From the NCBI GenBank assembly GCA_008501655.1, contig QQUK01000041.1, positions 1 through 9,185 of the forward strand: 9,185 bases of DNA, given 5' to 3'. The translations under genes were made by a program, and so were the position numbers. Numbering within the stretch: position 1 is the stretch's first letter; every line of letters starts with the position of its first letter. This document shows positions 1 through 5,989 of the stretch, in pieces. The notes below the pieces were generated by a model, which made no database searches, was not told the origin of the DNA, and saw only the letters and a program-made list of their open reading frames with translations. The stretch comes from Calditrichota bacterium. Its GTDB lineage: Bacteria > Zixibacteria > MSB-5A5 > GN15 > FEB-12.

Positions 1-65
1 ATGAAATAATCAAATAGTTAACAAGACAGCAGGTATTCAAAAAAGATAGACTCATTCGGCTTACC
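1..65 (-). pseudogene. In-frame relic of the oligopeptidase B C-terminus beyond the stop
   Basis: Reading on past the TGA in the same frame gives GKPNESIFFEYLLSC, a stop (TAA), then LFDYF. As I recall it, the oligopeptidase B family reads WGNPNE..YYDYMLSYSPYDN at this place. The TGA sits where the conserved Trp is expected, and the number of residues between the LID/LD motif and that position (12) equals that of the E. coli enzyme as remembered. The TAA stands at the Ser of SYSPYDN. This suggests decay by point substitution without a shift of frame. The alignment is from memory, so the confidence is moderate. Confidence 0.55.
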
Positions 66-1868
66 TCATACTACGGACACCAACAACGCTACGACGATCA
101 CGAGGTCGATCAGTGTGTTTCTGACATCAACTAGCCGTACATCCGCAACAGCAACTTGACAGATATCCGGTCTCATATTCAATACAGCACCAATAAGGAG
201 CCCCCCTGCGGAACCGCCGGTTATAGCAATTTTCTCATATGAAGTATATCTTTCCTCTACAAGCTTTTCAGCGCATACGATAAAATCTGTAAATGTATTT
301 TTTTTATTTAGGAATTTTCCATCTTCATACCAGGTTCTCCCCATCTCTCCCCCACCCCGAACGTGAGCAAGAGCAAAGACAAAACCTCGGTCGAGCAGTG
401 AAAATGAATGAGATCTGAATCTCGGCTCAATTACATCACCATAGGAACCGTAGCCATACAGATAAACCGGATTGTTTCCGTTTAAATCCAAACCTTTTCG
501 ATAAAACAATGTCATCGGAACTTTTACACCATCATTTGCATCAGCATACATCATCGTAGTTTCATATAGTGATTTATCGTAGTTTGGAACTTCATATACT
601 TTTTGAACAATCTGTTCCTTGGTTTCCATATTGTAATCTATAACAGTTTTTGGTGTGATTGGAGAACTGTATGTTACCCGAACAACTTCACTGTCATATT
701 CATAATTACTCCAGGTAGAATACATATATACTTCTTCATCAAATTTAATAGAGTGCTGAATCATATCTTCCAGATCAACGACCCGGACTTTCTCCATTCC
801 ATCTCTTCGTTCATAAACAACTAAATAATCTTCAAAAATATCCAGACTTTCGATTTTAACAGACTCATCATAGGGAAACAATTCAACCCAGTTATTTATA
901 GTAGTTTTATCTTTGTCTGTTTTCATGATTTTAAAATTAGTAGCACCACCAGTATTTGTAACAATATAGAAATCATCATCATGGTGATAGACACTGTATT
1001 CATGTTCAAAGATACGCTTTTGGAAAAGCTGAAAATCATCTTCTTCTTTATCAGCCTCAAGATACCAGACTTCAGTTGTCAACGCAGAGGCAATTTCTAT
1101 AAAAATATATTTTTGAGATTTGGATGATGATAGTTCCACCCAGAACTTCCCGTCATCCTCTTTAAAGACCAATTCATCTTCTGTTTTACTATCAATTTTA
1201 TGACGATAAACAGCAAATGGCCGGAGTGTTTCATCCATAACAGTATAGAACAATGTTTTGTTATCATCCCCCCAGACCATTGAAGCATAACAATGAGTCA
1301 CTTTATCCTTTAAAATTTTCCCTGAATCAAGATCCTTGAAATGTAAGGTATACTCTTCCCTGCCGGTTGTATCAACCGCATAAGCAAGCATCTCTCCATT
1401 GGGACTTACTTCAAAAAGGTCGACTGAGTAAAAATTATAACCGATAGCAAGCTCATTGACATCCAAAATAATCTCTTCTTCATCATCAAGATTCTTTTTC
1501 CTGCAATATATTTTGTATTCTTTTCCCTCTTCCTCCCGTTCATAATAATAATATTTCCCGTTCTTCTCCGGAACTGATTCATCGGTTTCATCGATTCGGC
1601 TCATAATCTCATTATAGATTTTTGTCTGAAGAACTTCGTATTCCGAAGTCATTTCTTCGGTATACCGATTTTCAGCATTTAAGTATTTGAGAACTTCTTC
1701 AGAGTCTCTGTTTTTTAACCAGTCATAATCGTCTTCCCAGGTCTTCCCATGAAGATTGTGTGTAACCGGATCTTTTTTGGCGGAAGGTGGCTCTGGAGGG
1801 CGTTTTTGAATACAGCTTATACCTAGAACAACAACACTTATAATTGCAAACAACTTTAGATGATACAT
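66..1868 (-). CDS. ptrB: Oligopeptidase B-like serine peptidase (S9A), exported, C-terminus degraded
   Basis: Prolyl-oligopeptidase-family peptidase of the oligopeptidase B type, which cleaves short peptides after basic residues. The ATG at 1868 is chosen because AGGAG lies 5 bases upstream; the frame stays open to a TTG at 1925, but that TTG forms part of the likely -35 box. The 600-residue product starts with a hydrophobic signal ending LGISC, a plausible though imperfect lipobox (Cys19), so it is probably periplasmic or membrane-anchored. The N-terminal propeller region (about 25-430) opens with the family-like DDYDWLKN. The hydrolase domain carries YGYGSYG (from 471), HVRGGGEMG (from 502) and the nucleophile motif GGSAGG (Ser553). 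Family members usually have about 680-720 residues, with catalytic Asp and His downstream of the Ser. Both are absent here: the protein stops about 47 residues after Ser553, and the last 30 residues fit the family poorly. As written it should be inactive. The family call is secure; gene integrity is doubtful. Confidence 0.9.
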   Translation of the reverse strand: MYHLKLFAIISVVVLGISCIQKRPPEPPSAKKDPVTHNLHGKTWEDDYDWLKNRDSEEVLKYLNAENRYTEEMTSEYEVLQTKIYNEIMSRIDETDESVPEKNGKYYYYEREEEGKEYKIYCRKKNLDDEEEIILDVNELAIGYNFYSVDLFEVSPNGEMLAYAVDTTGREEYTLHFKDLDSGKILKDKVTHCYASMVWGDDNKTLFYTVMDETLRPFAVYRHKIDSKTEDELVFKEDDGKFWVELSSSKSQKYIFIEIASALTTEVWYLEADKEEDDFQLFQKRIFEHEYSVYHHDDDFYIVTNTGGATNFKIMKTDKDKTTINNWVELFPYDESVKIESLDIFEDYLVVYERRDGMEKVRVVDLEDMIQHSIKFDEEVYMYSTWSNYEYDSEVVRVTYSSPITPKTVIDYNMETKEQIVQKVYEVPNYDKSLYETTMMYADANDGVKVPMTLFYRKGLDLNGNNPVYLYGYGSYGDVIEPRFRSHSFSLLDRGFVFALAHVRGGGEMGRTWYEDGKFLNKKNTFTDFIVCAEKLVEERYTSYEKIAITGGSAGGLLIGAVLNMRPDICQVAVADVRLVDVRNTLIDLVIVVALLVSVV

Positions 1869-1873
1869 ATATA

Positions 1874-1878
1874 CTCCT
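1874..1878 (-). promoter_or_regulatory. Ribosome binding site that fixes the oligopeptidase start
   Basis: AGGAG on the minus strand, 5 bases before the ATG at 1868. The in-frame upstream alternatives, ATG at 1883 and TTG at 1925, have no comparable site. The ATG at 1868 also places a signal peptide right at the N-terminus. Confidence 0.7.
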
Positions 1879-1896
1879 GCCATTACGATTTTCTGA

Positions 1897-1925
1897 ATAT
1901 TACTGATTTTAAATTCCGATGTCAA
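1897..1925 (-). promoter_or_regulatory. Sigma70-type promoter of the oligopeptidase gene
   Basis: On the minus strand TTGACA (1925-1920) is followed after exactly 17 bases by TAATAT (1902-1897). This predicts a start near 1890 and a 5' leader of about 20 bases carrying the AGGAG site. The -35 matches the E. coli consensus fully and the -10 in four of six positions. Confidence 0.5.
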
Positions 1926-1964
1926 AGTTTTATATATGCAAAATCTGCGTTACAATTCTTCTAA

Positions 1965-1992
1965 TTGACATTATTTGGAATAATCGTATCTT
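1965..1992 (+). promoter_or_regulatory. Sigma70-type promoter of the metalloprotease gene
   Basis: TTGACA (1965-1970), a 16-base spacer and TATCTT (1987-1992, four of six consensus positions) predict a start near 1999, about 33 bases before the ATG. It is divergent from the oligopeptidase promoter, with the two -35 boxes about 40 bases apart, so a regulator bound between them could affect both genes. Confidence 0.4.
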
Positions 1993-2031
1993 ACTTAAAA
2001 TACTACACTATTAATTACTCAGAGGTAACAG

Positions 2032-4941
2032 ATGAAATCCACAAGATTAGTGAGCATCATTGCATCAATTATTTTACTTTTAAACATTTCAGCATCCTCA
2101 GATGTAAAACCTATCGGAACGATAGATTTGAAACCATTCGATATTGTCAATCATGCTGATTCTGACAATTATCAAAAAGTACGAATAACCGAAGATCTGT
2201 TTTCTCGAAATGACGCAAATGAGACAGCCCTATCGATTGAAGTACCATTGCCTAATTCTGAAACTGTTATTACCGTTGTAGAGCCTTTTGATATTTTTTC
2301 GCCCGATGCACAATTTTTCTTTGGGTCATCTTCAGCTTCTACTCCAACGATTCAACTTTATCGGGGATATATTGAAAACTCCCCTAAATCTCTGGTATTC
2401 TTTTCCATTGACCAATCAAATAAAGTTAACGGAATCCTGACGAAAGGTACCGGCGAAAAATATATTATCTCCCATCTGAAGTCGGCTGAAAAAACAACAG
2501 GTGAAAACATTTCAACAATTCATCAGGAATCAGGTTTTGCTGAATTCCCTGATTTTCCGAATTTTTGTGGTGTTGAATACGACCCAACCGCAATGCAGTC
2601 GATTCTGGAAACAGTAAAATCCCCGGAAATAACCAAACCGGGAATCCGATTAGCCACTCTGGCAATAGACGGTGATCTGACCTATGTAGAGTTGTTTGAC
2701 AATGAAATAGATGCTCAAAATTATGCCGCTCAGTTAATCGGTGCTGTTTCAACAATATATTTACGGGATTTTAATGTCAGACTCCAGATAGACTTCCTCA
2801 GACTTTGGCCTACAGGCGGTGAACCATTTAACTCAGGCTCACTTGGTTCCTTCAGTGGATATTGGGAATCAAATGAAGACCCTGACAGCTACAACATAGT
2901 ACATCTGTTAAGCGGAAGACGGGACCTGAGTTTTGGAGGTATCGCTTATCTTTCAGGTGCCTGTAAAACAGATGGTGCTTTTTCAATAAGCGGCTATTTA
3001 AATGGAACATTCCCTTCACCTATTGACCTTCCTGATTTAGGTAACTGGGATGTAATAGTCTCTGCTCATGAAATAGGACATAACTTTGGTACCGGTCATA
3101 CCCACGATGCCTATGACCCGCTTATCGATTCATGTGGACAGGGATTTCCTGCTTTAGGAACGATTATGAGTTACTGTCATATCCACCCTGGTTACTCTAC
3201 AAATTCACAAATGATGTTCCATGGAAGAGTCAGGGACTACATATCAAACGTCCTGACTGTAAATAACTGCTGGGTTTTTGACTGTAACGAAAATGGAATT
3301 GATGACTCAATCGACATAGCTAATCTGACATCACCCGATACAAACGGGAACGGAATACCGGATGAATGTGAAGATTGTGATAATGACGGAACGTTAAATG
3401 ATGCTGAAATACTAGCTGGAGCTGCTGATATTGACAGTAATGGTATTCCGGATGATTGTCAGGAAAACTGTAACGGTAATATTTTTCCTGACTCTCTCGA
3501 AATAGCCCTGAACCCTTCTTTGGATTTAAATTATAACTGGATTCTTGATGAGTGCGAACCGGATTGTGATGGCAATTCTACTCCGGATCATGTCGATATT
3601 CAAAACGGCACTCATACAGATTTTGATAGAAATCTGATTCCAGATGCATGTCAGGATTGTAATGTAAATGACACAATCGACTGGAAAGATTTACACAGTC
3701 AACTGAATCTTTTCGTTGTAGATCGAAGTGGTGATTACCTGAGAGAGTACCATCATCGTTCAGGAGTTCCCATTCAAAATTATGCATCAGGAGCTGCTTT
3801 GTCTCCTACAGATGTTGTCGAAGATGCTGACGGTTATCTTTACATCTCAGATTTCGCCGGAACTAAAATCATCCAATTGGATGTAAGCACAAGTTCTGTT
3901 TCAACATTTATTCCGGCTGATGGGAATTTTACTTCAGCATCAGCACTATTAATCTCCCCGGATGGTAATCTTCTTGTAGCTGATTCAGCAAGCTCTTCTA
4001 TTGTAAAATACTCGATTCTGACAGGAGCATATATTTCAACATTTGTTACTTCGGGCTCCGGTGGTTTATCTGCCCCAATGGCGATGGCTTACGGCCCTGA
4101 TAATAATCTCTATATATCCTCTTCAGGAAACAATTCCATACTCAAATATGATGGCTTTAGCGGAGCATTTCTTTCCATTTTTGTTTCTTCCGGCTCCGGA
4201 GGACTGGACTTCCCCAGAGGGCTTATATTTGACTCTGCCGATAATTTAATGGTCTGTAGCTACAACACTGACAATGTATTAACCTATGATGGTTCAAGTG
4301 GTGCTTTCATCGATGTTTTTAACGATGTCTATCTTCTGAATAATCCCTGGGATATTGCGATTGGTCCGAATGACAATATATTTATCTCCAGATCAACGAA
4401 TACTCCCCGCATCATAGAATATACTCCAAGCGGACGATATAACCGATCATTTATACGCGGAGATGATCAGATGATTTACCCGACAGGAATCCTTTTTAAA
4501 TCCCAATCGACCAATGATTGCAACGGAAATGACGAATTGGATGTCTGTGATATAACCAATGGATTTTCTCTTGATTTGAATAGCAACCAGATTCCAGATG
4601 AATGTGAATCTGCCGACGGCGATTTAGACGGTATTCCGGACATTGTAGATAACTGCCCGACTGACCCGAATCCGGGCCAGCAAGATGCTGATTTTGACGG
4701 AATTGGTGATGCCTGCTGCTGTATTAATACAACTGGAAATGCTGATAATGATGCTGTCGATAACATCGATATTGCTGACTTAGTATATCTGGTAGACTTT
4801 ATGTTTAATGGCGGTCCCGGAATTCAATGCCCGGCTGAAGGTGATATTGACTCAAGTACCGAACTCAATATTGCTGATATTGTCATGTTGGTAGACTTTA
4901 TGTTTAATGGTACTCCCCCATCTCTCCCGGCTTGTTTGTAA
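2032..4941 (+). CDS. Secreted metzincin zinc metalloprotease with Asp/Cys repeats, beta-propeller and dockerin-like tail
   Basis: Extracellular zinc endopeptidase of 969 residues. The ATG at 2032 follows AGAGG by 6 bases and opens a signal peptide with cleavage probably near residue 21-22. Residues about 25-205 look like a prodomain. The catalytic domain (about 206-410) has the metzincin motif HEIGHNFGTGH, with His346, His350 and His356 as zinc ligands and Glu347 as catalytic base, plus the Met-turn GTIMSYC (Met379). This fits reprolysin/M12B-like peptidases. Four repeats of 31-32 residues start at Asp417, 448, 479 and 511, each with a DCxxNG-type start and an IPDxC-type end, so likely calcium-binding and disulfide-linked. 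A fifth begins at 542 but gives way to an NHL-like beta-propeller (about 558-826). Another repeat starts at 829, then a thrombospondin-3-like segment (about 860-897) and two dockerin-like units (about 900-965). It is monocistronic, with its own terminator. Substrate unknown. The protease call is strong; the exact family is less certain. Confidence 0.9.
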   Translation: MKSTRLVSIIASIILLLNISASSDVKPIGTIDLKPFDIVNHADSDNYQKVRITEDLFSRNDANETALSIEVPLPNSETVITVVEPFDIFSPDAQFFFGSSSASTPTIQLYRGYIENSPKSLVFFSIDQSNKVNGILTKGTGEKYIISHLKSAEKTTGENISTIHQESGFAEFPDFPNFCGVEYDPTAMQSILETVKSPEITKPGIRLATLAIDGDLTYVELFDNEIDAQNYAAQLIGAVSTIYLRDFNVRLQIDFLRLWPTGGEPFNSGSLGSFSGYWESNEDPDSYNIVHLLSGRRDLSFGGIAYLSGACKTDGAFSISGYLNGTFPSPIDLPDLGNWDVIVSAHEIGHNFGTGHTHDAYDPLIDSCGQGFPALGTIMSYCHIHPGYSTNSQMMFHGRVRDYISNVLTVNNCWVFDCNENGIDDSIDIANLTSPDTNGNGIPDECEDCDNDGTLNDAEILAGAADIDSNGIPDDCQENCNGNIFPDSLEIALNPSLDLNYNWILDECEPDCDGNSTPDHVDIQNGTHTDFDRNLIPDACQDCNVNDTIDWKDLHSQLNLFVVDRSGDYLREYHHRSGVPIQNYASGAALSPTDVVEDADGYLYISDFAGTKIIQLDVSTSSVSTFIPADGNFTSASALLISPDGNLLVADSASSSIVKYSILTGAYISTFVTSGSGGLSAPMAMAYGPDNNLYISSSGNNSILKYDGFSGAFLSIFVSSGSGGLDFPRGLIFDSADNLMVCSYNTDNVLTYDGSSGAFIDVFNDVYLLNNPWDIAIGPNDNIFISRSTNTPRIIEYTPSGRYNRSFIRGDDQMIYPTGILFKSQSTNDCNGNDELDVCDITNGFSLDLNSNQIPDECESADGDLDGIPDIVDNCPTDPNPGQQDADFDGIGDACCCINTTGNADNDAVDNIDIADLVYLVDFMFNGGPGIQCPAEGDIDSSTELNIADIVMLVDFMFNGTPPSLPACL
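3280..3654 (+). repeat. Four tandem protein repeats of 31-32 residues in the metalloprotease
   Basis: Repeat units begin at residues 417, 448, 479 and 511; a fifth start lies at 542 and a complete unit begins at 829 (DNA 4516). Each has the pattern D/N-C-N/D-x-N near the start, a hydrophobic D-I or E-I in the middle and D-x-N-x-IPDxC-like residues at the end. Each unit has two cysteines. The DNA copies have diverged, so this is an old protein repeat and not a recent tandem duplication. The acidic pattern resembles calcium-binding EF-hand or thrombospondin-3 loops. Confidence 0.8.
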
Positions 4942-4964
4942 TAATTTTCATCTTATAAATGCTG

Positions 4965-4995
4965 AAAAAAGACCTGTTTAAACAGGTCTTTTTTT
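4965..4995 (+). terminator. Intrinsic terminator after the metalloprotease gene
   Basis: A perfect 15+15 base palindrome (4965-4979 and 4980-4994) with the core GACCTGTTTAAACAGGTC, A-rich on the left and ending in seven T. It lies 24 bases after the stop codon. The symmetry could let it work in both directions, but no gene arrives from the right. Confidence 0.9.
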
Positions 4996-5419
4996 ATAAA
5001 GTTACAGGAGATCAGCTTTAGCATAACTGCCATTATGACACAAGCAATGAACCTTCTCTACTACAAACGACAACATTTAGATTGATCAATAACCCGAAAC
5101 TAACAAGGTTTTGTTATCCTTATTACAAGAGTTGAGATGGTGAATGACTTTAAAGTATCTCAGATTTTCACAGGTCTCCAACATATCCGATATTTTTAAA
5201 CCATCAGTAAAAACATAAATAAGATAGTTAGTAATATTCTATAAAACGGTAAAAATGACCTATTGAGAATAATTATAATTTAGATATTTCATCGCATAAA
5301 ATTCACAGAATTTAGTCAAATGAATCCTTGGTTCTGATCTCTACTCTATCTTAAAATCTATCTTAATTTGATGACAATATTGAGTTGATACCAACCACTC
5401 ATGAACATCAACGTTTATT
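4996..5419. other. Gene-free AT-rich stretch
   Basis: No open frame with a credible ribosome site or coding pattern is seen on either strand. Only weak structure is present: a small hairpin TAACAA/TTGTTA (5101-5106 and 5111-5116) and a 10-base direct repeat TCTATCTTAA with a period of 12 (5345 and 5357). It may act as upstream regulatory DNA for the gene at 5990. Confidence 0.5.
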
Positions 5420-5445
5420 TATATTGTGATTATATTCACAATATA
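5420..5445. promoter_or_regulatory. CRP-family operator-like palindrome
   Basis: A perfect 10-base inverted repeat (5420-5429 and 5436-5445) around TTATAT contains TGTGA-N6-TCACA, the E. coli CRP consensus with the correct spacing. Its centre is near 5432.5. A weak -10-like TTAAAT (5462-5467) sits where a class II CRP-dependent promoter would place it. The main candidate promoter of the downstream gene begins about 180 bases further on. No regulator gene is in the window, so the binding protein is inferred only from the site. Confidence 0.55.
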
Positions 5446-5623
5446 GGTTAAGTAAATCAGCTTAAATGGAGGTATATAGTGTAAGGGTTTGTCAGGTAGG
5501 TTTATCTTGTTTTTAACGTCTGTTTCAGCTGTTTTAGGTTCATTTTATGAGAGATTTGAAACCGGTTTATTTTTGCTGATATTTCTGTTGTAATAATAAT
5601 TTTGATAAAATTGATAATAAATC

Positions 5624-5651
5624 TTGACATTTTTCAAGAATATGTTATTTT
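5624..5651 (+). promoter_or_regulatory. Strong extended -10 promoter of the surface-protein gene
   Basis: TTGACA (5624-5629), a 16-base spacer and TATTTT (5646-5651), with a TG extended -10 at 5643-5644. Just upstream (about 5591-5622) is a run made almost only of A and T, like an UP element. The predicted start near 5658 leaves a leader of about 330 bases before the ATG at 5990. The features together suggest a strong promoter, in line with the codon use of the gene. Confidence 0.5.
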
Positions 5652-5839
5652 TTTTCTGTCTAGGGAATTAGTTGTAAAATTAGTTCGCTTCTGTTTTGAG
5701 TCCGTCGCACATTCGTAACTTGCTATTTTATAGAGAGTTACTCAGCTTAAACCTCTTCATTTCAGTTTTAAGAGATCACTTTAAAACGAATGAATGAGTT
5801 ACATTTCTTTCATAATTTTCAAGTCATCTCGTAAATATA

Positions 5840-5875
5840 TCAGATAATTAACAGATTTATCTGTTTTGTATCTGA
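5840..5875 (+). promoter_or_regulatory. Two-part leader hairpin
   Basis: The outer stem TCAGATA (5840-5846) pairs with TATCTGA (5869-5875), and the inner stem AACAGAT (5850-5856) with ATCTGTT (5859-5865). A symmetric 3x3 internal loop separates them. Both arms are perfect complements, which is hard to explain by chance in 36 bases even in AT-rich DNA. No U-tract follows directly, so it is not a standard terminator. Confidence 0.55.
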
Positions 5876-5910
5876 GGGGTACCGACGCCTTAAAAAAGTT
5901 CGGATTCGCA

Positions 5911-5948
5911 TGGTAATTATCATGTTTCATGTTTTAGGATAATTACTA
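5911..5948 (+). promoter_or_regulatory. Leader hairpin close to the ribosome site
   Basis: TGGTAATTATC (5911-5921) pairs with GATAATTACTA (5938-5948) over 11 base pairs including one G-U pair. The 16-base loop repeats ATGTTTCATG-type bases, giving a possible inner CATG/CATG pairing. It ends 27 bases before AAAGGAG, leaving the ribosome site free. It may protect the mRNA or be an alternative operator palindrome in the DNA. Confidence 0.5.
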
Positions 5949-5989
5949 TAACTTACTAATGACCTTTATTTTGTTAAAGGAGCTTTCTA

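Larger units (their letters stand above)
5658..5989 (+). promoter_or_regulatory. Long structured 5' leader of the surface-protein mRNA
   Basis: If transcription starts at the promoter above, this segment is an untranslated leader of about 330 bases. It contains paired segments GTAACT/AGTTAC (5715-5720, 5736-5741), the two-part hairpin at 5840-5875, the small CCGA/TCGG pairing (5882-5885, 5900-5903), and the hairpin at 5911-5948, before the ribosome site AAAGGAG at 5976-5982. No known riboswitch consensus was recognised. It could stabilise the mRNA or act as a regulatory leader. The extent depends on the promoter call. Confidence 0.4.

Noticed and set aside
1869..1925. Longer oligopeptidase start at the TTG at 1925
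   Set aside because: This TTG is the start of the TTGACA -35 box and has no ribosome site. The ATG at 1868 has AGGAG at 5 bases and puts the signal peptide at the N-terminus.
1965..2159. Plus-strand frame of 64 codons overlapping the metalloprotease start
   Set aside because: It starts inside the predicted promoter, overlaps the signal peptide of the real gene in another frame and lacks protein-like features.
5137..5199. Short frame starting ATGGTGAAT (about 20 codons)
   Set aside because: Only a weak purine stretch precedes it, and its length and composition are expected by chance in AT-rich DNA.
5466..5516. Leader-peptide-like frame of 16 codons downstream of the CRP-type palindrome
   Set aside because: The GGAGG lies inside the frame rather than before it, and the candidate GTG behind the GGAGG is followed directly by TAA.
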